In this document: positions 10,335 to 20,900 of the stretch, one piece after another | How the letters are laid out: the number at the start of each line of letters is the position of its first letter | Position numbering within the stretch: position 1 is the stretch's first letter | Assembly (NCBI RefSeq): GCF_030272615.1 | Contig: NC_081408.1 | Span: 621,794,476 to 621,858,475, forward strand | Length of the DNA: 64,000 nucleotides | Origin: Cryptomeria japonica | Taxonomy: Eukaryota > Streptophyta > Pinopsida > Cupressales > Cupressaceae | Direction: 5' to 3' | Position numbers and translations under genes: made by a program | Notes under the pieces: model-generated | What the model was told of the DNA's origin: nothing | The model's input: only the letters and a program-made list of their open reading frames with translations | Databases searched by the model: none

Positions 10335-11547
10335 TCATAGTAGAATAAATGTAAATCGGGTCGACAAACCCTATTTACATGTGTGTACATTTGGTGTAAT
10401 TCGGGTTCGTAGACCTGATTTACATTAAAGGCTGAGTGTAGTTCATATGTGTAGTTCGGGTCTGTAAGTCCGAACTGCACACTGAAAAAGGGGACGACAA
10501 ACTAGATGTAGTTTGGACCTACAGACCCGAAATACACTTGGGCAAAACGAAGTGGCAGTGTAGGTCGGGTATGTAGACCCAAACTACACCGAAAACATGT
10601 GCAAACGGAGGATAAGTATAGGTCAGGTATGTAAGTCCGAACTACACAAAAAATGAGATCGTGGTGTAAAAACCTGACCAACACCAAATGAAACATTGGT
10701 AGTGCAACATTGTTGTGTTCGGGTTTATAAACGCAAACAACACTTTCGATATAGTGCGGTTCGAGTTTACAAACCCGAACACCGCCATATGAAAGATGTG
10801 GATTGAAACATGGTGCTGTTTCGGTTTATAGGCCTGAACACCACCACGTGAATGGTGTTGTTCGGGTCGTTAAACCCGAACAACACCGAATAGGGTAGAG
10901 CAACGATAATGATTAAAACAAATGTGGTGTTCGGGTTGATGGTCTTGAATCACACCACATAACATTCAAACATTGGTGTGATTCAGGTTCATCAACCCGA
11001 ACACACCATGGTTAACATCGATAAAACAAGCAAGAGAGATTGGTGTGTTCGGCGTTTACAAACCCCAAATCACACTATTAAAAAGAGAGACTCAAAACAA
11101 GGGTAAGATTTCCCAGCTAGGGCACAAAAACAAAATAAGCATGGATCGAAAAAGAAAGCCATAAAGCAAAAATCACCCAAAAAACACTTGGAATCACTGC
11201 GATTTCGGAAGAAAAGAGAGCCCAAACGAAGTCGCCTCCAAGCAGATTGAAAAACCAACAAGAGAAAATGCAGAATAAAAGAAATAAAAATGAATTAAAA
11301 GACTCCTAAATCAAATTGATGGAGACATTTACTTCAAACAAGCAGTGCAATAAACAGGTGCAAATCAGATCCATAAACCCGATTTGCACTTGAAATAGCA
11401 AGCCAAGGTGCATTTCAGGTTTATGAACCTGATTTGCACCTAAATGTGCCAAGTGAAGAGAAAAAGGGAAAGTGTAAATCAGGACTATGAACCTGAACTG
11501 CACCTGAAGAGCAAATTGGTGTAAATTGGGTCTATGAACCTGAAATA
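10335..11547 (-). repeat. Array of about 18 imperfect palindromes built around TCGGGT...ACCCGA
   Basis: Units about 30 bp long recur every 40-70 bp at 10335-11075, and again at 11350-11547 after a 280-bp gap. Each has an outer arm, TCGGGT or TCAGGT, a short A/T-rich centre such as TTATAA, then ACCCGA and the complementary arm. Outer arms differ between units but remain complementary: GTGTAGTTC with GAACTGCAC near 10450, GTGTTGTTC with GAACAACAC near 10855, GTGCAAATC with GATTTGCAC near 11358. In the - strand transcript each would fold into a hairpin in the leader of the ORF at 8775-10025. Confidence 0.75.
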
Positions 11548-11872
11548 CAGCTAAAACTAAAAGGTAAGGAAATCAAAATGATTCCAAAACAACAATCACG
11601 TGTGCTAGGTTACAAAATCATCTTGAAAAGCGTGCATAGAGCATTTAAACTACAAATGTTCCAAAAATTTGTAGGGTTACCCCAAATTTTACCGAAGTCC
11701 AAATTGGGGATAACACATCATTAGGATGATGATTGGTAATCCTCTCCTATAATGACGTTTTATTCCTATTTTCACAAAGGGAAGATGCATATACTGGTAG
11801 GCTTTAGGACTAGATTGGAACATCCTTCTATATTGTTGAATTTCTTAATAAGAAAACAACTTAATTTGACCT
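11548..11872. other. Unassigned junction between LTR element and pararetroviral block
   Basis: Holds an inverted repeat (ACCCCAAATTTTACC with GTCCAAATTGGGG, 11670-11712) but no ORF. It is probably the damaged 5' end of the LTR element, because no 5' LTR can be seen. The exact insertion border is not visible. Confidence 0.3.
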
Positions 11873-12145
11873 TCACTCATTCTTAACTCTATGTTGAATT
11901 TCACATACTTTACAAAGAAGCTTTGATCTATATTTAAATATGCCTTTCCTTCCTCTAACATCAGGATAGATTTCTTCTGGTCTCTTAAAGGGTACTTTAA
12001 ATCTATTTGAAGAAAATCTATCTAAATCTCTAGCTTCTTTTTCCTCGCTATTTTGCTCGTTATGTGCAAAAGTAATCAGTTTGGGTAATATATTTAGTAA
12101 AAAATACTTGTTTATTGCGCTGCAAATTATAATCCTGTTCATCAA
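11873..12145 (-). pseudogene. Possible start of a caulimovirid-like first ORF
   Basis: A 90-codon open frame about 215 bp downstream, on the - strand, of a tRNA-Met-type primer site, which is where the first ORF of a pararetrovirus should begin. The product is basic in its second half. I cannot match it to a movement protein by motif, and a neighbouring frame also looks coding in its first part, so a frameshift near the start is possible. Called on position more than on content. Confidence 0.3.
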
Positions 12146-12358
12146 GTAATATTGATTCTTTGTCTGTGAATCAATCCATAGTATCCTTCAAGCTTCTTCA
12201 TGATGACCAACGGTCTTACTGCCAATCACCTTACATTAGCATCACAGGGTCTTACTGGCGAGACTACGCTACTCAAATGTGAAGGAATATGATTGGATTT
12301 GATTGAGAATAGAAAAGAGATATTGACAAGAAGGAACATGATTAACAGAATAACCTTT

Positions 12359-12369
12359 CTCTGATACCA
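12359..12369 (-). promoter_or_regulatory. Primer-binding site for initiator tRNA-Met (pararetroviral leader)
   Basis: On the - strand TGGTATCAGAG, complementary to the 3' end of plant initiator tRNA-Met. Caulimoviridae prime minus-strand DNA synthesis there. The site lies between an ORF ending at 13021 and one beginning at 12145, as expected across the intergenic region of a circular genome read in tandem. Confidence 0.55.
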
Positions 12370-13020
12370 AATTTTTATTTATAGCTTTGAAGAGGATACA
12401 TACTGATTAAACATAAGTATTACAGGATAATTTGATCATCACTTACATCACGCGCTATCTACTAGGAGTATTTGCTAGTCTGATTTTTGATATCTCAAAA
12501 GAGATAGATCATACTCTCTATGGCAGAATACAGATTTTCTAGGACATACTATAGATGTTCTAGATCTCTAAGCTCCTATGACTCTACTTCCCCACTCCTC
12601 CTTTCACACATCGTTGGCATTTATGAGCGAGTGGCTTCCTGTTATAGAAGCAATCAACTGCTTTTTCAAATAAATGGGAGAACAACGTGGTTGAGTTTTG
12701 AGAAGATCAACCCTACACGTGGAGGAGATCTACAAACCAATTTTACTTTATTGAAGAGATTCTTATTCTTAGTGACTATCCAATGACGTGGACCCCAATA
12801 GTTTGCGAGCAAGAAATAAGGAGAATCACCATGAGGACCCACAAGGCGAAGTGCGATCACTTTACAGACGAAAGCGAATACGGAAGAGAATCTTTTGATT
12901 ACGAGAGATTTAACTTGTGTTCACTTTTTGGTGGTGAACTTACCCCTTTCATGAGGGTGTGATCCATCGTCAGTTGTCTTTACCGGACTTGAGTTACCTG
13001 TGAGGTGAACAGACCTAACC
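12370..13020 (-). promoter_or_regulatory. Putative pararetroviral intergenic (promoter and leader) region
   Basis: About 650 bp without a credible ORF between the last ORF of one genome unit and the primer site of the next. A weak TATA-like site (CTATAACAGGAAG on the - strand) lies near 12640. No transcript start or polyadenylation signal can be assigned with confidence. Confidence 0.35.
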
Positions 13021-13578
13021 CTAGTCATCTTTTGCCTCAAAATCATATCCCTCAGGATCTATCTGGTGAGGTGGAGTAGCTAGATGTGGTTCTTTCCACA
13101 TGATCTGTTGATAGTATCTGATGCAAGGGATGTCGCTTTTTAATGGGTGTAATCGACCGAATGGTTCAAGATATTGTCGAGTGTATTCCCATGTAGGAAT
13201 CCGATTGTGCCATACTTGCCAAAGCCATTGTGAAGTTGTTAACTCGGTAGAGCATTCCCATTGTTGAGGCCTAAAGTTCTGAAGAAACCGTGTATTGATT
13301 GCGTTAGTTCTTGTAGAATGAAAAGTTACAGTAAATAATTTGGAATCATAACTATGGCTGCTAGGGAATTGGAAATCCTCACGAGGATAAGAATCTCTGA
13401 AGAAGTAATTGATTTCTCGCATGTGGTTTCTTAACCAAGTTTCTGGCTGTCTGATGGTTGTGGCATTAGCGATTGAAATTGGCCATTCGGTATCAAAAGC
13501 TTCGTAGTTCTCATCCTGACGGATCCCAAATCGCCCTTTTAGAATTTTTTTAATTTCTGAGTCTGTTTCCTGGGACAC
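13021..13578 (-). CDS. ORF downstream of RNase H in the caulimovirid-like block
   Basis: An intact 185-codon frame, the longest open one in the viral block. It starts a short distance after the RNase H region and ends before the intergenic region. The product is rich in Trp, Arg and Pro (TEWPISIANATTIRQPETWL, SQWLWQVWHNRIPTWEYTRQYLEP) with an acidic C-terminus. Some caulimovirids have an extra ORF in this position, such as the transactivator, but I see no motif that proves it. It could also be a continuation of the polyprotein in a shifted frame. Confidence 0.4.
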   Translation of the reverse strand: MSQETDSEIKKILKGRFGIRQDENYEAFDTEWPISIANATTIRQPETWLRNHMREINYFFRDSYPREDFQFPSSHSYDSKLFTVTFHSTRTNAINTRFLQNFRPQQWECSTELTTSQWLWQVWHNRIPTWEYTRQYLEPFGRLHPLKSDIPCIRYYQQIMWKEPHLATPPHQIDPEGYDFEAKDD

Positions 13579-13599
13579 AACTTCTTAAAATACCCTCAT

Positions 13600-14436
13600 G
13601 ACTCAAAGTTCTGGAAGCATCAAAGTATTTAAGTCTTTGGGCTTCATAGTTCTCTACCAGCTGAGTCCTTAAATCAGTAAAAATAGTATTGAAACTTAGG
13701 AGATGTCCTTAATGATTTATTTCCTTAATAACTCTGACCGTTACTTGTTCTACTGCTCCTTTGCTGAGGAAATCGGCAAAAATGTTCTTCTGTCTTGGTG
13801 AGTGTTCTATTGGGAATTCAAAAGTATCCAAAAATTGTGCCCATCTCAACAGTTGTCCTCTCTTTACTTTATCCTTAGATTCCTATATAAAAAATTCTCG
13901 GAGATTCTGTAAATCGGATCTAAGGAGGAAAGATTGAGTAGCAATGAATAAATTAAAAGTCTTGAAGGAATTAATGACAGCAAGAATTTCCTTGTGGGTA
14001 CTTTGATATTTAGTTCACTTCCCTTAAAACTTCCAGAGACATATTTGACAATTTCTTCATGTCCATTTGGGAGCTTTTCTTTTAGAATTTCTCCCCAATT
14101 GTGTTCACTGACATCAGTTTCAACAATGTTCTGACCACTTCATGGGAGTCGAAGTGGTGGGAATGAAGCATATTTTTGTTTGATTCATTGAATTGCTTCA
14201 TCATAAATCTTTTACCATGCTGGAGGATTCTTCCTTAGGAGTTTGTTGAGTAGAGCTCTGTCCTGTGCAATATTATGGTAGAACCCTGCAATATAATTAA
14301 CCAGACCAGGAAATCTTTGGAGCTCTTTAGTGTATGTTACAGGAAGAGAAGCTATTCGTGCAAGAATATGAGTTTGTGCTTCCATTCTCCCCAGGGGTAG
14401 AAGTTTGTAGGCTTCGCTCATAAAGTACTTGACCAC
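13600..14436 (-). pseudogene. Caulimovirid-like RT C-terminus and RNase H
   Basis: The open part at 14212-14436 covers the end of the reverse transcriptase (ASLPVTYTKELQRFPGLVNYI, the connection that precedes RNase H). Downstream, in frames broken by several stops, come VETDVSEHNWGEILKEKLPNG and YVSGSFKGSELN, the first RNase H strands with the catalytic Asp of ETDVS. The rest is heavily eroded. Its polarity matches the block at 3937-7307, so both could come from one integration, with the LTR element at about 7.3-11.8 kb between them. Confidence 0.55.
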
Positions 14437-14604
14437 TTAAAAAATGTTTAAATTTTAACTTAGTGAAACACCACAACTACAAAAACACTTAAAATATTTG
14501 GAAAAAACAAACATTTTTTTGGTGCAAAATACAACTGCGAAATGTATCAAATGAGTTATGTGTGGATCTAAGGGGCAACACCCCCAACGGGGTGGAGCGG
14601 TAGC

Positions 14605-16389
14605 TGTAGTGTCCCAGTCCAGTTTTGTCCTAAAATCTCAGAATTGTTCTCTTGTAATTTTGTCAAACATATAACACATAAACTCTCTGTATTCTGAATT
14701 GTGACTGATGTACTGATGTTTGTGTGATTGTAGGATGTATTTTGAGAGTTTTTCAATGCAAATGTATAAACCATCATTAAATATACATATACCAGTTCTT
14801 TGCCAAAAATAATAATGATAACCCAACTTCAAATGAACTTTATTTACTACTGATATGAATCTGATAAGAAAATCAGACTGTAATAGGGAATGGTAAACCT
14901 TATCAACTTAATGATTTCAACATACAATGTATAAAAGACATATCAGTTCAATAGCTCCTTGGTTTTTTTATGAATTATAATCACAAAATAACATATAGGA
15001 GCTGTTACAATGACTTTAATGGCTGCTTCCCTGGGACTGATTGTCTGATATGAGAAATGGACGCGACAACACAATATCTTGTTTAACAATAGTTTCCAGA
15101 TTTAGTTGTAGGTCTGAAATGACAAGATTTGTTAATTCTAAGAGCAACTCAGTTCATGAAAGCATACCTAGATAAAGTCCTTTGAAACTTGATGAAGGAA
15201 AACTCCAAACAGCTGTCTTGTAGGTCTGATTCACCAAGCTAACAACCACATAGGATACTCAGAAAACACCAAGTTGGCAACCACTTAGGTCACTCAGAAA
15301 ATTACTTGCAGCTCTTTCAAAACTGCCCTTTTCAACTCTGAAAACCTCTTAACAGGGTTGTTTGATCTTGGCGCTCAAGAAGTGCAAGAGCTGTCAAAAC
15401 CTAGACCTGGAAATCACCACGATTCTATGGAGATGGTACAGCCTGGCTGAGTCTGATTTTTTATTGTAATAACCCCTTGAACCTTTGAAAGTTGTAGTAA
15501 ACTTGCTCCAAACTGTGGTGCAAGAAGTAACTGATGCAGCCCAACACCAAACAGCAGTAAGATAGCTGATTTGAACTCCAAAATTGTCAGGAAAAGGGTG
15601 CGGTTAGGCAGGCAAGCTGCTTACTTAGAAAAATTAGCAATGAAGATTCAAAAACTAGTTTATTTGTTGCCCAAATCAATCCCTTGAAGTAGGATTTCCT
15701 TACACACCCTTGGAAGATCTTTCACAATTGCAGGTGTGATGACCTGTGAAGGTTTTCGTCTCCACAAGCTGCTCCAAACCCTCAGGTTGAGCTAAGCTCC
15801 TCTCAGGAGGCCATTGTGAAAAATAACCATCATAACATAACATACCCCAAAATGTTTTCCAAGTGCCTTTTTATAAAACTGCAAAACCATATGTCCTAAT
15901 TAGGGTTTATTTCTCAAGCTCTCTTTATGATTTTAATTTGAGTTCAGTTAATTTTAATGTCACACTAACACCTTTTTATCATTTCTAGCTCCACTTGGGG
16001 TGGCGTCCAAGGAAAGTGACTTTATTATAAAGTCATTTTCATTACTTAATAATTCGAGCTTTTTAAAGTCGCCTTTTAATATCATTTGCAATATTACCAA
16101 TAACCCCAACATGTAGTGAAATCCACTCTCTCTCCTAAGGTGTCCATACTCTCTCTCTAGACTTAAGTGAACTTTGGAGAAGTATAACTTGGGTTTTTAT
16201 ATAATTTTAACTTGGTAACATTTGGACATCATAATTAATAACTGATACCGTCCAATCCACTTGAGCAATCCATTTGAACCAAGAGAAAATCAACTTGACA
16301 TGGGTCCTCTGACCATCCTGTTAGTTTACAAGGCCCTGGTGATAGACAAACTTTGATTGACTGATGCTGGTTAAGAAGGGGACATTACA
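14605..16389. mobile_element. Solo LTR (1785 bp) with 5-bp target duplication GTAGC
   Basis: Starts TGTAGTGTCCC and ends GGGGACATTACA, imperfect inverted LTR ends. The flanks are GTAGC at 14600-14604 and GTAGC at 16390-16394, a perfect 5-bp target site duplication. The inside holds no long ORF, primer site or polypurine tract, so this is a solo LTR left by recombination between two LTRs, not a full element. Orientation is uncertain; on the - strand it begins TGTAATGTCCCC. Confidence 0.75.
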
Positions 16390-16394
16390 GTAGC

Positions 16395-17651
16395 ACACCA
16401 TTCTCATAAATTTTTGAAGGGAGAAAAACAATGCTTATTGAGCCAAAAAATAAACTTTTTGGATTGTTTAATCCATGTTTTTTTCATGTTGGTGGTGTAG
16501 CAAGTCAAGTCATCGGTGTAGCAAGAAGTTGTGGGCAAAAAAAGCTTGCAAGTAGTCAGCAACTCCCTGAATTGGCGAACTATGGCCTTATCTTTTGCCT
16601 TGCCTATATAAGCAAGGTTCATGTTGTACATTATGTAGAGGTTGTTTTATAATAATTTGCATCTTGTATTCACTGTATAATCTAACATTTATTTTTTGTT
16701 TCTCTGTTGTGGAAGATTGCTTTTCGGTTTTGCAGGTGATCTTGTTTGCTTGAGTGAATTGTGCCACTCTTACAGGTAGTGGCATAGGGTTCTATTGTAA
16801 ATGATCAGACTATTTCAACTTTGTTGCTAATGTGTTTATTCGATGTTGTGGTATGGTCATCTGCCATGTTGGGGTACTCTTCATTGTAGGACAGCCCTGC
16901 GGGGATTTCTTTAATTATCTTTATGATCTTATTAGCATTTCTGACTTACAAATTGATATTGAAGTAATATTTTTGTTTTGGAATTTTTTTTTGTTATATG
17001 CATGCGATGTTGTATTGAAAATTAATTTCTTGTTTTTAGACGACTGCAAATATGAATATATTTATGATCTGTATATGTTTTTGTATGGACAAACTGGAAA
17101 GGAACACAACCCCTATTTTTTCTTTTGGCTGAATACATGAACTGAACTTAAATCTGAACCTGAACTGGTTACTCATGTTCTATTGTTATCAGGGTAATTG
17201 ATGTTAAGGTATTGTTATTGTCAGCTTACCTGTTGAATTTTAACATTAATCTATTTTATTTTTTTATTTAAGCCTGTTGAAATAAAAGACTGCATCAGTT
17301 ATTGAAATAGCTTTGTACATGCAGAAACTTTAGCATACTCTACTGTTGAGTTTAATACCTTACTCCTAGAAGAAATACGAAGTTTAAGTGTTTCAATAAC
17401 TACTAAAAACATCAGCTAAGCTTAAAGCATCTCTGATATTCAACTCTATGTTGTTTATTATTACTTTTTGCAGACTAAATGTATCTGCTCTTCTTGTAGA
17501 AATGATTCCTTGCAAGCAAAGATGTCACGTCACATTTTCAAGCTTACCCAACAAATCAATAAAGTTTTATCAATTTTTGATTTAATGCAATACGATTTAT
17601 GCAGTAGACTTTTAACTGACGTATCATTTCCATTTATTGTTTGGATTGCAG
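16395..17651. other. Intron of the callose synthase gene, no further feature recognised
   Basis: A/T-rich sequence leading to the TTGCAG acceptor at 17646-17651. The preceding callose synthase exon (expected to encode the segment ending shortly before the YVFFW helix) could not be found here or further left, so the intron probably extends beyond the window. Confidence 0.4.
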
Positions 17652-17956
17652 ATACGTGTTCTTCTGGTTGGTGATTTTTGGATGCAAGTTTTCTTTTGCA
17701 TATTTTCTTCAGGTACATTGTAAAAAAAGAAAATGAAACATTTTATAATTCAGGTCTTATTTACTCATAGATTTGGGAAATCATGTTTATAGTTGTAATT
17801 CTGAGCATATCTGAATTTTTCTATGCATATTGCTTCCAGTAACTGAACTATCTACCATAAAAACATGTTGACAGATAAAACCATTGGTAAAGCCAACGAG
17901 GACAATTATTCGTCTCCAGGATTTGCCTTATTCATGGCATGATTTCGTATCAAAAA
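17652..17956 (+). CDS. Callose synthase exons a-b (end of the N-terminal membrane cluster)
   Basis: Exon a (17652-17712) is a hydrophobic helix, YVFFWLVIFGCKFSFAYFLQ, with a phase-1 start. Exon b (17875-17956) gives IKPLVKPTRTII followed by YSWHDFVSK and ends with one base of the next Asn codon. The intron between them is 162 bp with an ACAG acceptor. Family knowledge places this at the last transmembrane helices before the large cytosolic loop. Exon b is followed by a 5.9-kb intron. Confidence 0.85.
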
Positions 17957-20900
17957 GTACGACTGCTCTTCGCTTATAATTTTCACTATCATTGATTCTA
18001 GAATATCATCTACTGCTCGTAATTTGCATAGTTAAATTGGAATGTAAATTTAATTTCTGTAGTGTAATGTAGTGATTACTTAGAAATTTCCCTGTTATAT
18101 TAAATATATTACAGGGATCTTCCCTTTTAATTAAAAAAAGGATCAATAATTTAAATAGAAATTTATACTGCTGTGAAATTTCAATGGTTTGGGTGTATTT
18201 GACTTATGAGAAAAATATTTATATTGATGTATTAGGGTCTTTGGACATACTTTTAATGATTTTTTGGAGCATAGGATGTACTATGTGTCATTTACATCCT
18301 GATTTTCATTTTGGGATGGTGGTAATGTAAAGATACACCTTTAATGAAATGAAGTAAACTTGTATGGGTTCCCTACTAGTATCATTGACTTTGTAATAAG
18401 CATGGACAGGCAGAATTAAATCTGAATTTGAAACATTAGTGACACAAATATTATTCTAGACCAAAGAAGCTACATTGTCCATGCAAAATCTAGACATGTT
18501 CCTATCTGAAAAGACGTCTTGAACTTGATAACATACCAACAATTAGGCTTGGGTTGGTTCTTGCAAAAAATTGGTATTGGCAGAACCAGTTTTGCAAACT
18601 TCTCAAATGCTTTTTGGTGGTAATTCTCATAGTTTGTGCACATGCTATGGTACAGTAGGGTGAATGATTGATATATTGAATCTGACTATGTTTAATTTTG
18701 AGGAGCACTTGTTTGGATGTTGCTTTGAACCCAACTATTTGTAGTGATCTCTTTCATAATGGCACATAAGTGATGCTTGCTGGGTCTCGAAATCATTAAT
18801 TACGCCACTAGAGGAATCAATTCACTGCAAGGCTAGGTAAATGTTATTCCTGAAGTAGAACGAGTCATCAACAATAGGTGAGGGATAACATGTCAGTTGT
18901 TGAGATTGGATAATCGCTTCTTCATTTTGGGTTCAACTAGAACTAGGATGGTGTTAATTACCACTAATTATAGAGAAATTGAAAATGTTGTAGTATCCAA
19001 GGTTTGCTTGGCCTGAAAGGTTTTCAATAAACAAATGGCTAACCTAGTACATATAAGGCTTATTTTAATTTGAAAAGAACATCATTGTACGATTGCAAGA
19101 TGCGGGTATGCAAACGGTAATTCCATAGGATAAGTTTAATGTCCCCTTTTTGGGATCACCTTCTACTTTGCCCTAAATTCAAAAATCTAGAATGAAACAA
19201 GGGCAAACATGGTTAGGGATATAATCTTCATTTAAGAATAAGATCAGATAAACCTATTTCCCGAAACCTGCAATGAGGTTAGACAACAATGTAGATATAA
19301 CTAATGAAAGACATCCAATTCTAGGGTTACGATGTGTATATATTGATCTACACAACAAATAACGACATTTATATGGAAACTCAACCATAACAAGGGTTGA
19401 GTTGGAAGACATGATTAGGTGCCCCAAGTATCCTATACCCTAGATCCAACAGCAAGACCTTATCCTCTGTGACCTCATGTGGTCCTTAACCATCATCATG
19501 AGGTGGCATACCTAGTGAGGGCTATTCACCGTTTCCCTCCATCACATCAATCTCTCACCTCTAATGATTGATTCACTTCAACAATAATTTGCCTTTGACC
19601 CTCATCTATTTATCATCCTAATACCTTAACAACTTTACTTATATCTGTGAGCCATGGTGGAGAAGAGGGGAAAGATTGCGGAGTGTGCCCCTGAACCATC
19701 TCTTCCTAGACCCAAAGACCGCACCCTTTGTACTCCTTTGGCCTCTATGGGCTCATCTTGTGCCACTTTGAGGTGGCATATCTAGAAGAGTGTACATACA
19801 CTGTACCCCTCTCACAATACTCCTTAACTCCCCTTCACCATGTTTAGAGATGTATAAATATTTATGTTACTTACATTTACAAGTATAGTATTACATTGAA
19901 AGTGTCATACTACATTGGCAGCATTATACCAGATTATATTAACAACATTAGCTTCAGATTACACTAACCTTATTATGTTAATTTCTCCTTATGTTATACT
20001 ATATTATTAGTATTATTATGCTCTTAGTAGAATTGAGTTGTGTTTCAATAATATTAAATTGTATTAATATTAATTGTATTAACAATATTAAGTTGTATTG
20101 GTAGTATTAATTTGTATTAACAGTACTGAATTGTATTAACCATATTAAATTATATTAACAATATTAAATACTATTAATGATAGTAAATTTTACTAGCAGC
20201 ATTATACAATGTTAGCAGTCCTATATCCTTTTATCCATACCCGTAATGGTTTTGCTTGTGACTGCTGACATATCTATTTTCGTCTTACCTTATTTCCTCC
20301 GTACCTTTCCGTCTGTATTCTCCTTGTCTTACTTTCCCGTGTATGCAGGAGGGAGAGGGGTCAATCGTATTTTAAACCCCCGATTTGCTGACTCTTCTAA
20401 AAGGATATGATTCCTTGGACAGCTGTCCCTTGGATCATGTCTTTCAATGCAACATATTATTCTTAAATACAGACCGGTGCATTAATAACAAATAAATTTG
20501 ATAAATGTAATAGTAATTTGTGAATAATTCTATTAATGATAATATGTAATGCACCTAGTAATAAATTTATATTAATTGCAAATAATACAATACTTAGGTT
20601 AATTGAAATTGTGGACAACTCTTTTAATATTAATTGTGGATAACTTTGTCAATAATAATTGCAAATTGTGGATAACTCTTTTAATATTAATTTGGGAATA
20701 ATAATAATAATAATAATTTTTTTAATAATAATAATGTACTGAAATGATTAAACTATTCCATAAAATGAACAAATATATGTATATCTAAAATATATAAATG
20801 GAGATAATATAAGGTATATTACAATAACTACTATGGCTCACTATTGACGCTCTTGTTGATGAGTCGCTAAATAATGAGGTGCATATAAACCATCAGCTTG

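Noticed and set aside
10335-11547. CRISPR-like array
   Set aside because: Units are palindromic and spaced, but they vary strongly, spacers are not uniform, and the context is a plant nuclear retroelement without cas genes.
16832-17140. Membrane-protein ORF or upstream callose synthase exon
   Set aside because: Hydrophobic, but the wording does not match the expected preceding exon, and the composition fits T-rich intron sequence.
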